The translations under genes were made by a program, and so were the position numbers. This document shows, one piece after another, positions 24,898 to 33,146 of a stretch of DNA of 45,787 nt. Numbering within the stretch: the first letter of the stretch is position 1; each line of letters opens with the position of its first letter. Source of the DNA: Candidatus Galligastranaerophilus faecipullorum (GTDB lineage Bacteria; Cyanobacteriota; Vampirovibrionia; Gastranaerophilales; Gastranaerophilaceae). The DNA lies in the NCBI GenBank assembly GCA_018713115.1, contig DVFS01000021.1, positions 1 to 45,787 of the forward strand. The letters are read 5' to 3'. The notes under the pieces are model-generated. The model did no database searches and was not told where the DNA came from. It worked only from the letters and a program-made list of their open reading frames with translations.

Positions 24898-26254
24898 AAA
24901 ACCCGGTACAAAAAGTATTTTTATAAGCCTTAAAAACGGTATTTTGCACCGCGTGCAGAATACCGGGTTTGCCGCGCTTGCGCGCGAGTCTATGTTTTTT
25001 GAAAATATAGACTCTTTAATATACATTTTTCTAATGCTGACTCTTGTGTCCTGTGCTTTTTGCGAGTCGGGGTATATAGGTGTATTTGCGTTGTGTTTCA
25101 GTATATTGCAAAGCATAAAACTCTTTATTAAAAAAGGTGCAAGGACAAAAATCTCGCTTTTTGATAAAGCCATAATGGTTTATTTTGCCTTTGTGGTGTT
25201 GAGTTTGTTCGGCTCCACCCTTTTTGCGCTCAGTCTTAAAGGCTTTATGAAAACCGCGGTTTATATGTATTTTTACTTTAGCGCGCTTTCTTATTTTCTT
25301 GACAATAAAGAAAAGATTTTGCCCACTATACTTGCAATTTCAGGTCTTGTCAGTTTCGAGAGCATAATAGCGGTTATTCAAAATAATTCAGGAATCCTTG
25401 CAATTGCAGGCTGGCAGGATACGACAAATCTTGACCCGACACAGGTGATTTCACGTGCATACGGTACGCTTAAGCCCTATAATCCCAATCTGCTTGCGGG
25501 TTATCTTGTTGCGGGGCTCTTTTCGCTGTGGTGTCTTTCAATGATTAACCTTTTAAACAAGCACTACAAGCGGTTTCTGGGATTTTTGATTTTAATGCTT
25601 TTATCTACCGTTGCAATAATTTACACGGGCTCGCGCGGAGGATACCTCGGCATTGCTGCCTTTTACGGTATTTTTGCACTGGGATGTGTATACTATATCC
25701 AAAATTACCTCGGCGGCTTTAAAGCCATAAGAAAAAGGTATAAAAATCTCGCGCTTACGCTTATTTGCGCGGCGCTTGTTTTTATAATGTCAAATCCCGC
25801 GATTACAAACCGCATTTTATCTATATTTGAATTTCGCGGCGACTCTTCAATTGCTTTCAGGATGAATGTCTATGCTTCATCTTTTAAAATGTTTCTTGAT
25901 AATCCCTTCCTCGGTATAGGAGTGGGTAACAAAAACTTCAGGGAAATTTACGGGCTTTATATGCGCTCGGGCTTTGACGCCCTCGGGTCTTACTGTGTCC
26001 CCCTTGAAATAGCCGTTGAAAGCGGTATTTTTGCCCTTGTCGCTTTTGTTACTTTCCTTGTTATGTGGTGCAGAGATTGCTTCAGGGTTATAAAAAATGC
26101 TCCTCAGAGAACTAAAATCGTTGTATTTTCATTAATTTTAAGCATTTTGCCCGTTATGACACACGGACTTTTTGATACTGTCTGGTTCCGCCCCCAGATT
26201 CAGATTCTTTTCTGGCTTAATGTAGCTTTTCTGGGCGCATTAAAAGAAAATTAA
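24887..26254 (+). CDS. O-antigen ligase family protein
   Basis: A 455-residue multi-spanning membrane protein with about ten to twelve hydrophobic helices. The Wzy_C-type motif YTGSRGGYLGIAAF and a large external loop with LGIGVGNKNFREIYG mark it as O-antigen ligase or polymerase-like. Such proteins transfer undecaprenyl-linked O-chains to lipid A-core on the periplasmic face (WaaL), or polymerise glycans (Wzy); sequence alone does not settle which. Upstream heptose kinase favours an LPS ligase role. The ATG overlaps the DUF4330 gene by 11 bases. It converges with the amidase gene, sharing four bases. Confidence 0.85.
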   Translation: MFNRKPGTKSIFISLKNGILHRVQNTGFAALARESMFFENIDSLIYIFLMLTLVSCAFCESGYIGVFALCFSILQSIKLFIKKGARTKISLFDKAIMVYFAFVVLSLFGSTLFALSLKGFMKTAVYMYFYFSALSYFLDNKEKILPTILAISGLVSFESIIAVIQNNSGILAIAGWQDTTNLDPTQVISRAYGTLKPYNPNLLAGYLVAGLFSLWCLSMINLLNKHYKRFLGFLILMLLSTVAIIYTGSRGGYLGIAAFYGIFALGCVYYIQNYLGGFKAIRKRYKNLALTLICAALVFIMSNPAITNRILSIFEFRGDSSIAFRMNVYASSFKMFLDNPFLGIGVGNKNFREIYGLYMRSGFDALGSYCVPLEIAVESGIFALVAFVTFLVMWCRDCFRVIKNAPQRTKIVVFSLILSILPVMTHGLFDTVWFRPQIQILFWLNVAFLGALKEN

Positions 26255-27423
26255 AATACGATTAAATATCTCAGATAATTTTCTACACCTTTAGCGAGTG
26301 CGTGTGAAAAAGACTTTTGAAATTTTTTATTCGTGATTTTCTGTACATCTTCTTTGTTTGTCAAATAAACACATTCCACAAGTACGGATACGGGGTATGT
26401 CGGGCGGGTAAGCGCAAAAGAAGCCCGGTTTATGCCGTCGTCTTTGAGTTTTGTTTCGCCGGTAGTTATTTTTTGTATATTTGATGCAAGGGCAAGTGCC
26501 TGATTGTTATAGTAATAAGTACCCGTGCCGTGTTTTTGTTGATTTTTTTGAGGTGTTGAATTTTGATGTATGCTCAAAAGTATATCGCTCTGTTTTTCCT
26601 GCGCAAAATGCACTCTGTCATACAGGGAGATGTATTTGTCCTTTTTCCTTGTCATATAGACTTTTGCACCTCTTTTTTTGAGCGCGTTTCTTATTTGTTT
26701 TGACACTTTTAAATTGATATCTTTTTCTTTAATACCCGGGGCGTATACACCCGGGTCAACTCCGCCATGGCCGGGGTCAAGCACGATTTTAATATTTTTT
26801 AGAGGTTTTTTGCGGTTTATTTCGGGCGGTTTTTTAATTTCAACAATAAGCCCTTTTTTATGTGCAAAAACTTCATAACCAAAAAGCGCGGGGGTTATGT
26901 ATTTGATCTTTAAAATATTATTTTTCGGGTACGAAAAAGTAAAACAATGCGGCTTGTTTTTAATTTCGGCATTTTTTGCGTCTGTGTCATAAAGATAAAA
27001 CTCAAGCCCGTCGGGGACTTCTTTAAAAGAGTATGAATTTTGTATTTCAAGCGGAATAAAAATGCTGTATTTCTTTTTATCTTCGCTGATTTTTATTTGT
27101 TCGGCTTTCTGGATGCGTTTTTCGGGTATTATTGCCTGAATGTCCGCATATTTTTTCTCCATCCAGTAGTATTTATCTTCTCCAAGGTCAATTCTGTAAA
27201 AGTTTTTGTACTCTTTATCGGCATATACGACAAAACCTTTCCTTAAGTGTAAAAACCTTTTTGCGTTTTCATCGGGCGCTTCTCTTACGGGCGAAAAATC
27301 AGCCTTAGCCTCAATTACGGCATATTTTGCAATGCCTATGTCCTCTAAGCCCTCTTCTTCTATGGCATAAACGCTTAAAACCCCGTACAGTAAAAATAAA
27401 AGTAGTATAAAAAACTTTTTCAT
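26251..27423 (-). CDS. N-acetylmuramoyl-L-alanine amidase (Amidase_3) with SH3-like and AMIN-like parts
   Basis: 390 residues. A signal peptide (1-20) is followed by an SH3b-like domain (about 33-95), an AMIN-like beta region (about 110-200), and the Amidase_3 domain (about 208-390). Zinc ligands are His219 in LDPGHGG, Glu233 in GIKEKDIN and the histidine in LLSIHQNS. The catalytic glutamate sits in VLVECVYLTN. It cuts the MurNAc-L-Ala bond during cell separation, like AmiC. TAAAAT lies seven bases before the ATG and no ribosome site is visible. It converges on the O-antigen ligase gene. Confidence 0.93.
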   Translation of the reverse strand: MKKFFILLLFLLYGVLSVYAIEEEGLEDIGIAKYAVIEAKADFSPVREAPDENAKRFLHLRKGFVVYADKEYKNFYRIDLGEDKYYWMEKKYADIQAIIPEKRIQKAEQIKISEDKKKYSIFIPLEIQNSYSFKEVPDGLEFYLYDTDAKNAEIKNKPHCFTFSYPKNNILKIKYITPALFGYEVFAHKKGLIVEIKKPPEINRKKPLKNIKIVLDPGHGGVDPGVYAPGIKEKDINLKVSKQIRNALKKRGAKVYMTRKKDKYISLYDRVHFAQEKQSDILLSIHQNSTPQKNQQKHGTGTYYYNNQALALASNIQKITTGETKLKDDGINRASFALTRPTYPVSVLVECVYLTNKEDVQKITNKKFQKSFSHALAKGVENYLRYLIVF

Positions 27424-27489
27424 GGTAGAAATTTTAGCATAATCAAACCTGTGTAAACAAATTTTCTTTACGGGTTTTTAGAAAATACA

Positions 27490-29127
27490 ATGAAGATTAA
27501 TTCCATACAGCCGTATCACTTTTCTTTTAAAGGCGCGCAGATGAGTATAACCGCCTTTTCGGACACTCACGGCCAGCTTGAGGATATAGGCAGTTTCTGG
27601 GAAGAAATAGAGAAAAACAAAGACGACATTTTTTTAAAAGAGGGAAAGGGAAAAAAAGACATTGTAGCCGTTGCGGGCGACTGGTTTATGGCAGGGAATG
27701 TAAAGGGTTATAAATCAAATCCTGATTATAATTCGCAAAAGTACCAGCTTTTATTTTTTAACAAACTTATGAAAATGTTTTCCCGCATGTCAAAGTCAAT
27801 AACTTCAATTTTTACAATCGGAAATCATGAACTGGATGCCGGATTTGAAGAATTTTCAAAGTGTGTTCGAAAACTTAATTCTCAAATTGTTTCCACAAAT
27901 GTTGACCTTGAAAGTTCGGATGTGCTAAAGCGCCATGCCCTCCGTTCAAAAACAATTGAAATTCAGGATGATAAAGATCCCTCTCTTGTACACAAGGTTT
28001 TGTTTCTGGGTGTGTCGCCGGGTAATATGAGTTATTACAATAAAAAACTTGAGGGGATAAAGTTTTCGGATGATGTGTATAAACCGCAGTCGAAAATTAC
28101 CCCTGATGAGGTTAAAAACTCAATAAATGCGGTTAAAAAAGAAATTGAAGACTTTAAAGAAGAAAATCCCAAGGGTGTCGTTGTTCTGCTTGATCATTTC
28201 GGCGGCACTTTTCAGGATGAACTTTTAAGACAAAAACTGCCCGTGAATGTTATCTTGAGCGCCCATGAGCATTTAGACTACGACGAACTCAAGGGCTCCA
28301 CCCTTATTGTTAAACTCTTTCAGAATTTTAAAAAATTTGAAAACGTAAAAATAAATTTTGATGATAACGGGGATTTATCCGGTATTAAAACACGCGCATA
28401 TTACCCTAAAGGCTTGAGCGGCGCTAACGAAATGCAGGATTTTTATGAGCGTGTATTTAAAAAAGACATTGAACAAAGCTATTCAATCCCCGCGCGTGAC
28501 GGTATTTGCGACCTTGAATTGAAGGGCGTGAGGTATAAAAACAGCTATCTTGCAAATTATATAACGGATGTTATTTTAAACAGAATCCAAAAAAGAATAC
28601 CCGAAACAGATTTTTTTGCGCTCAATGCAAGCGCTATAAGGGGCCCGCTTAAAACAAAAGAGGGCGGAGAGGTGAATAATATAAATATTCTCCTGACGCT
28701 GAACGGTATCAGAAATGAAGATGCAAATATTATGCTCAGCCGTGTTACGGGCAGAGAAATCCTTTATATGATTGGTGAAAATATTATGTCAAATGCCCAG
28801 TCCAGAGAGAAGAATCCCCTTAATCACTACAGCGGTTTAAGCTATAACAAAACCATGCTTATAAAAGGCATACAAATGGGGCTTGATGAGAAAAATCTTA
28901 TTTTATTTATAAGGGATAAAAACGGCGAACCTCTCGATTTAGACAGGGAATATCTTCTTGCAAACGTGGAAAAATTCTTCCTCAAAAGCAAAAACCCCTT
29001 CATAAAAGAACTCTATACTTCAAGCAAAACCGCAAGAACTCTTTTAAATGCCAAAGAAGAGTTCAAAAAACATTTTGAAGAAAATCTTGATGAAGTTAGC
29101 GCTTCAAAAGAAATAAGAGTAAGTTAA
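27490..29127 (+). CDS. 5'-nucleotidase-like metallophosphatase without signal peptide
   Basis: 545 residues. The calcineurin-like phosphatase domain has all metal motifs: FSDTHGQ (Asp25, His27), AGDWF, IGNHELDAGF, LLDHFGG and SAHEHLDY. The C-terminal half matches the 5'-nucleotidase C domain (YLANYITDVIL, NASAIRGPL). Relatives such as UshA or YfkN are exported and split nucleotides. Here the first 20 residues (MKINSIQPYHFSFKGAQMSI) are no classical signal peptide and run straight into the first catalytic strand, so export is doubtful. The FSFKGAQ head resembles VSYRGSAQ in the facing gene at 29894. No ribosome site is evident. Its stop overlaps the converging gene by four bases. Confidence 0.85.
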   Translation: MKINSIQPYHFSFKGAQMSITAFSDTHGQLEDIGSFWEEIEKNKDDIFLKEGKGKKDIVAVAGDWFMAGNVKGYKSNPDYNSQKYQLLFFNKLMKMFSRMSKSITSIFTIGNHELDAGFEEFSKCVRKLNSQIVSTNVDLESSDVLKRHALRSKTIEIQDDKDPSLVHKVLFLGVSPGNMSYYNKKLEGIKFSDDVYKPQSKITPDEVKNSINAVKKEIEDFKEENPKGVVVLLDHFGGTFQDELLRQKLPVNVILSAHEHLDYDELKGSTLIVKLFQNFKKFENVKINFDDNGDLSGIKTRAYYPKGLSGANEMQDFYERVFKKDIEQSYSIPARDGICDLELKGVRYKNSYLANYITDVILNRIQKRIPETDFFALNASAIRGPLKTKEGGEVNNINILLTLNGIRNEDANIMLSRVTGREILYMIGENIMSNAQSREKNPLNHYSGLSYNKTMLIKGIQMGLDEKNLILFIRDKNGEPLDLDREYLLANVEKFFLKSKNPFIKELYTSSKTARTLLNAKEEFKKHFEENLDEVSASKEIRVS

Positions 29128-29894
29128 TGACCTTCCTTTGAGCCGGCGGTTTTTGAACCCGACTCAAATCCGCACCAGGCGTATATTAAGGGCAGGATTT
29201 TATCTGCGTGTATTTTATTTGCAAAAGGTACTTTTGAAATAATCAGAAGTGCCAGCAGGTCGTCAATATGCACAATATAATCCTGCGGTTTGAGTTTTCT
29301 TTCTTTTGCTTCAAAATTCGGATTATCTCTGTTTAAAAATTTGTCTATAACACCCGAGGCCTTCTGGGCAAGAGGCATGCCGAGCCCTATGCCTGCAAGC
29401 GGGGCTATGATTTTAGGCGCGATGTTTTTAACTTTCATTTTTTTGGCAATGCCTAAAATAGACGTTGCAATAGTTGTCGGAATCGCAACGGTTGTTATGT
29501 CAAAAAGCGACTCTTTGACTTTTGCTTTTTTATCTTCGGGTGTTTTGGCATCCGTCAGTCCGCCCAGAAGTCCGCCCAAAATTGCCGAGGTGCTTACGGT
29601 AAGAACTGTTGCGAGATCTTTTTTAAGCGAGTCGTTCTCAAATATGTCAAAAGTTAGTTTACCCTTTGTTGCTTTGCTTATTGCAAAAACGGGAATAAGC
29701 GCTCCCGCAAGTGCGCCCAAGGCGGCAGCAGGGGAGAATTCTTTTTTTGCTTCTTTATTTTTTGTGTCCGGAGTTTTGTCTTGTACCTGAACGTTAGTAT
29801 CTGTCGTAGTTTCGGCTTCGTTTTTTAAATATTTACCGCCGATTTGCGCGCTCCCTCTATATGAAACATTGTTGCCGGTTTTTTGTACTTGCAT
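29124..29894 (-). CDS. Hypothetical multi-spanning membrane protein
   Basis: About 256 residues from the ATG at 29894; an in-frame TTG 21 bases further up is less likely. The head reads MQVQKTGNNVSYRGSAQIGG, then a polar Lys/Glu/Thr region, then Ala/Gly-rich hydrophobic helices (AAALGALAGALIPVFAI, VSTSAILGGLLGGL, TVAIPTTIATSILGIA, APLAGIGLGMPLA). These could be four membrane spans or a surface-seeking amphipathic set. No motif of known function. It faces the metallophosphatase gene tail to tail with a four-base overlap and shares its odd N-terminal pattern. Confidence 0.72.
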   Translation of the reverse strand: MQVQKTGNNVSYRGSAQIGGKYLKNEAETTTDTNVQVQDKTPDTKNKEAKKEFSPAAALGALAGALIPVFAISKATKGKLTFDIFENDSLKKDLATVLTVSTSAILGGLLGGLTDAKTPEDKKAKVKESLFDITTVAIPTTIATSILGIAKKMKVKNIAPKIIAPLAGIGLGMPLAQKASGVIDKFLNRDNPNFEAKERKLKPQDYIVHIDDLLALLIISKVPFANKIHADKILPLIYAWCGFESGSKTAGSKEGH

Positions 29895-30033
29895 TTTCTT
29901 ACATTCTTTCCACAATTATAAAGCACAAACACAAAAAAAATTGCTAAATTTTTTTTACATCGCTTTATATTTAATTGTAATTCTCTCAAATTTACGCTAT
30001 TGTTGATATTGAGAAGATTGGCAGGGATTAATT

Positions 30034-31089
30034 ATGAACAGCGAATTATTTGTTATAGATTTAACGGGATGTACAAATACCGGCGAGATTATTACAAATG
30101 TTTCAGCCGCTTTTGAAGTTCCCGATTCAAGAGAGAGAAAAATCGGCCTTAAACTCGGGGATATTTCCCTGAATCAGGCTCAAATGCTATCTATTCAATC
30201 TCTTATTGCAAGTTATGCTTCAGAGCTTGACTTTATAGAAAGTGCGAACGAGGCCACAAGAAACATTTGTGAAAATATGGGTATAAAAGTTCAAACACCG
30301 CCTTACAGCGCTCCGTATCAGAAGGAAGAACGGGAAATAGGTTTTGAAATAGGGCCCCGCGATACTGATTCCAATGCGCCTTTAAGTGATTATAACGGCA
30401 ATAACGAGGTTTCCGATACGGGCGGGAATAATATTTCTGAAATTGTGCATGAAACTTTTGAACGCGAATTCGGAAATGAAATTCAACCTTCGGAACTAAA
30501 AGGAAACGGCTTGCCTCAAGACCTTGGCGGTAACGGCGAGGCGGCAGATACGGGCGGGAATAATATTTCTGATTCTCAAGGCAGCGGTTTTGAAGAATTT
30601 AAACCTATAGAGTTTAATGAAGATGAAAAACAGGTCATGGAAACTTACAAAAAAGCCTATGACGAGAACGAAGAAGATAAACAAACATGGGAAGAAGTTG
30701 ACTACTACGCGCCTCCGACCGATGAGCCCGTTGTTGTTGATTCAAAACAGACAATTTATGTCAATCAGACCTTGCGCTCGGGACAGGTTTTAGAGTTTGA
30801 CGGAAATATTGTTATAATAGGCGACTGCCACCCCGGATCCGAAATTAAAGCTACGGGCGATATTACAGTATGGGGTGTGCTCGGCTCAATTGCGCATGCA
30901 GGCATGAAAGGCAATCGCGACGCTAAAATCCGCGCGCTTAAAATGAATGCCGTGCAGCTAAGGATTGCAAACTGCTACTCAAGGCGTCCTGACGGCACAA
31001 ATATCCCCTATATAATCAAATCTTCGGTATTTACTCCCGAAGAAGCCAGAATCGTGGATGATTCAATCGTATTATTCAAAATTAATTAA
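30034..31089 (+). CDS. minC: Septum site-determining protein MinC with extended linker
   Basis: 351 residues, versus roughly 220-270 usual. Residues 1-95 resemble the MinC N-domain that blocks FtsZ assembly. Residues about 235-350 are the C-terminal beta-helix that binds MinD (VNQTLRSGQVLEFDGNIVIIGDCHPGSEIKATGDITVWGVLGSIAHAG is the family hallmark, here quoted in parts: RSGQVLEFDGNIVIIGD, GSEIKATGDITVWG, GSIAHAG). Between them lies an acidic, Gly/Asn-rich linker with the unit DTGGNNIS repeated. AGGGA precedes the ATG. minD follows after 16 bases and minE after that, so this is a complete min operon. Confidence 0.93.
   Translation: MNSELFVIDLTGCTNTGEIITNVSAAFEVPDSRERKIGLKLGDISLNQAQMLSIQSLIASYASELDFIESANEATRNICENMGIKVQTPPYSAPYQKEEREIGFEIGPRDTDSNAPLSDYNGNNEVSDTGGNNISEIVHETFEREFGNEIQPSELKGNGLPQDLGGNGEAADTGGNNISDSQGSGFEEFKPIEFNEDEKQVMETYKKAYDENEEDKQTWEEVDYYAPPTDEPVVVDSKQTIYVNQTLRSGQVLEFDGNIVIIGDCHPGSEIKATGDITVWGVLGSIAHAGMKGNRDAKIRALKMNAVQLRIANCYSRRPDGTNIPYIIKSSVFTPEEARIVDDSIVLFKIN
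30415..30440 (+). repeat. 26-bp direct repeat in minC linker, copy 1
   Basis: The segment beginning GATACGGGCGGGAATAATAT and ending TTCTGA encodes DTGGNNIS. It is identical to bases 30547-30572. Identity at every base, including third positions, points to a recent in-frame duplication. Confidence 0.92.
30547..30572 (+). repeat. 26-bp direct repeat in minC linker, copy 2
   Basis: Identical to 30415-30440, 132 bases downstream. Weaker similarity continues around it (GGCAATAACGAG versus GGTAACGGCGAG), so the repeated unit was probably longer. Confidence 0.92.
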
Positions 31090-31105
31090 AAAGGAGCAAA
31101 AATAA

Positions 31106-31915
31106 ATGACAGGTTCTGTAATAGTAATCACCTCGGGTAAAGGCGGCGTCGGTAAAACGACAACTTCTGCCAACATAGGCACCGCTCTTGCCAAAGACGG
31201 CAATAAAGTTGTTTTAATAGATACCGATATCGGTCTTAGAAACCTTGATTTGCTCCTGGGGCTTGAAAACCGCATTGTTTACACCATTGTAGATGTTGTC
31301 GAAGAGCGCTGCAAATTGAAACAGGCGCTTGTAAAAGACAAGAAAAACCCCAACCTCTGTCTGCTTGCAGCAGCGCAAACACGTGATAAGTCGGCAGTTA
31401 CGGCGGAACAGTTAAAAGAAATCTGTGATACGCTAAAAGAAGATTTTGACTACATTCTGGTTGACTGCCCCGCAGGTATTGAACAGGGCTTCCAGAATGC
31501 CGTTGCAGGTGCAAATGAGGCAATTGTCGTGACTACGCCCGAGATGAGCGCTATTCGCGACGCAGACAGAATTATAGGTCTTCTTGAAGCAAAAGAAGAA
31601 GTTGAAAAATACCGCCTCCTTGTCAACCGCGTGCGTCCTAATCTCATTAAAACAAATGACATGATGAGTGTAGAGGATGTGGTAGAGATTCTTTCATGCG
31701 ACCTTATCGGTGTAATTCCCGAGGATACGGGCGTTATCACTTCCACAAACAAAGGCGAGCCTATTGTAAATGATGAAAACTCGCTTGCGGGCAAAGCTTA
31801 TATGAACGTAGCAAAAAGAATTCAGGGCGAAGAAGTGCCTTTCCTTGATATAGACCAGCCCAGAACCATTATGGAAAAGATTAAAAAATTCTTTTCAAAG
31901 AAAGTGAAGGCTTAA
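31106..31915 (+). CDS. minD: Septum site-determining ATPase MinD
   Basis: 269 residues of the ParA/MinD family. The deviant Walker A SGKGGVGKTT is at about 9-18, switch I DTDIGLRNLDLLLGLE follows, then the Walker B region YILVDCPAGIE. The last residues MEKIKKFFSKKVKA form the amphipathic membrane-targeting helix. MinD binds the membrane as an ATP dimer, recruits MinC and is released by MinE. AAGGAG precedes the ATG. It sits between minC and minE in one operon, with one base between its stop and minE. Confidence 0.98.
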   Translation: MTGSVIVITSGKGGVGKTTTSANIGTALAKDGNKVVLIDTDIGLRNLDLLLGLENRIVYTIVDVVEERCKLKQALVKDKKNPNLCLLAAAQTRDKSAVTAEQLKEICDTLKEDFDYILVDCPAGIEQGFQNAVAGANEAIVVTTPEMSAIRDADRIIGLLEAKEEVEKYRLLVNRVRPNLIKTNDMMSVEDVVEILSCDLIGVIPEDTGVITSTNKGEPIVNDENSLAGKAYMNVAKRIQGEEVPFLDIDQPRTIMEKIKKFFSKKVKA

Positions 31916-31916
31916 T

Positions 31917-32519
31917 ATGAGAGATATTTTTTCGGATTTATACAACAAAGTCCTCAGTTTCTTTGTAAGCCAGAATGTACATGACGAAACAAAAAGCGTT
32001 GCCAAAAGCAGGCTCAGAACAGTGCTTATGCAAGACAGGGTAGGTTTTTCCGAGCGCGCCATGCAAATGCTCAAAGAAGAGCTTGTGTCTACTATTTCAA
32101 AATACATGGAAATTGATGAAGAGCGCTTTGACCTTGAAATCAATGCGCTTGATGATGCTACAACGCTGAACCTTGCCATTCCCGTTCTGCGCGCTAAGAC
32201 AGATGATGAAATAGACGAGGCTGTTAAAGAACAGGCTATTAAAACACAGGCTAAGGCTCAGGAAATTGTCGAAGAGCTTGAAGAACTTATAAAGGAAAGA
32301 GCCGCAGTGCTTGCAGGCGTTCAGGACGGCGAAGTTTTGCAGGATGATTCAAAAGAATCCGATACATCTGATGACAATGAGCAGGATGAGCATGACGAAG
32401 CTTCGGATGATGATAATGACGGGGATGAAGAGTCTTCTAAAGAACACATCGAAGAGCGGGACGACAAGGATGTTCAGCCCTCAAAAAAACATAAAAAAGC
32501 TAAAGTTAAGGAAAATTAA
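31917..32519 (+). CDS. minE: Cell division topological specificity factor MinE with long acidic tail
   Basis: Residues 1-95 match MinE: an amphipathic N-terminal helix (DIFSDLYNKVLSFF), the MinD-contact segment (AKSRLRTVLMQDRVGF), and the topological-specificity domain (LKEELVSTISKYMEIDEERFDLEI..., LAIPVL). MinE stimulates MinD ATPase and drives its release. The family is usually about 85-105 residues; this one has 200. The extra part begins with a charged helix (EIVEELEELIKERA), then an Asp/Glu/Ser-rich stretch, then a Lys-rich end (SKKHKKAKVK). No frameshift explains it. ATG follows minD by one base with AAGG inside minD. Confidence 0.93.
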   Translation: MRDIFSDLYNKVLSFFVSQNVHDETKSVAKSRLRTVLMQDRVGFSERAMQMLKEELVSTISKYMEIDEERFDLEINALDDATTLNLAIPVLRAKTDDEIDEAVKEQAIKTQAKAQEIVEELEELIKERAAVLAGVQDGEVLQDDSKESDTSDDNEQDEHDEASDDDNDGDEESSKEHIEERDDKDVQPSKKHKKAKVKEN

Positions 32520-32526
32520 GCTCAAT

Positions 32527-32574
32527 ACTTGTGTTTCTGTAATGTTTTAATTAAAATTGTTTACAAACACAAGT
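32527..32574 (+). promoter_or_regulatory. Inverted repeat and promoter-like boxes before rplI
   Basis: ACTTGTGTTT (32527-32536) and AAACACAAGT (32565-32574) are exact reverse complements 28 bases apart, ending just before the AAGGAG of rplI. Within them, TTGTGT and TAAAAT (32552-32557) are 17 bases apart and could be a promoter. If so, the right arm lies at the transcription start like an operator. If transcription comes from the min operon, the arms can form a stem beside the ribosome site. Confidence 0.55.
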
Positions 32575-32590
32575 CAAAAAGGAGAAAACC

Positions 32591-33091
32591 ATGCAGGTTA
32601 TATTAAAAAAAGATGTCCAAAACCTCGGCGAAGCGGGCGATTTGGTCAATGTTAAAGACGGTTATGCAAGAAATTTTCTTTTGCCCAACAACGTAGCTGA
32701 AGTTGCAACCGAAGGCTCGCTTGCGGCAAGAGAAAGAAATATAGCAAGAATTAAAGCAAAATCCGAAAAACTTCATCAGGAAGCTTTAGAAAAAGCTCAA
32801 AAAATTGAAGCGGCCGAGCTTATTGCGCTCAGTGCAAAAGCAGGTGAATCAGGAAAACTTTTCGGTACAATTACAACAAAAAAACTTGCCGAAGAGCTTC
32901 TTAACAAGACAGGTATCGAAGTTGACAGAAAATCAATCATTCTGGATAACCCGATTAACCACATCGGCAGCTTTGTTATGACGGTTAAACTTTCTTCTAA
33001 AGTAAAAGCAAAACTTAATGTAGAAGTTACCGCTTCCGAAACAATCAAAGAATCAATCGAGATTGAAGAAGAACAGCAACAAGAAGCTTAA
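32591..33091 (+). CDS. rplI: 50S ribosomal protein L9
   Basis: 166 residues. The N-terminal RNA-binding signature MQVILKKDVQNLGEAGDLVNVKDGYARNFLLPNNVA (quoted parts: KKDVQNLGEAGD, KDGYARNFLLP) is followed by the long connecting helix and a C-terminal domain ending in a Glu/Gln tail, about 15 residues longer than typical L9. L9 binds the base of the L1 stalk and helps reading-frame maintenance. AAGGAG is eight bases before the ATG. A strong hairpin ends the gene. Confidence 0.98.
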   Translation: MQVILKKDVQNLGEAGDLVNVKDGYARNFLLPNNVAEVATEGSLAARERNIARIKAKSEKLHQEALEKAQKIEAAELIALSAKAGESGKLFGTITTKKLAEELLNKTGIEVDRKSIILDNPINHIGSFVMTVKLSSKVKAKLNVEVTASETIKESIEIEEEQQQEA

Positions 33092-33115
33092 GCACAATAA
33101 ATACATAAAACTTTT

Positions 33116-33140
33116 AACCCCTCTTGAATCAAGAGGGGTT
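33116..33140. terminator. Bidirectional terminator between rplI and rsfS
   Basis: AACCCCTCTTG and CAAGAGGGGTT form an 11-bp stem with a three-base loop, continuing into TTTTGAGTTT on the plus strand. It lies between two converging genes. On the minus strand the following run is TAAAAG, so it is weaker there. Confidence 0.85.
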
Positions 33141-33146
33141 TTGAGT

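Noticed and set aside
30034-32519. Frameshift joining a second gene onto MinE
   Set aside because: Frame and codon use are continuous, no internal start with a ribosome site is present, and the tail matches no known separate protein.
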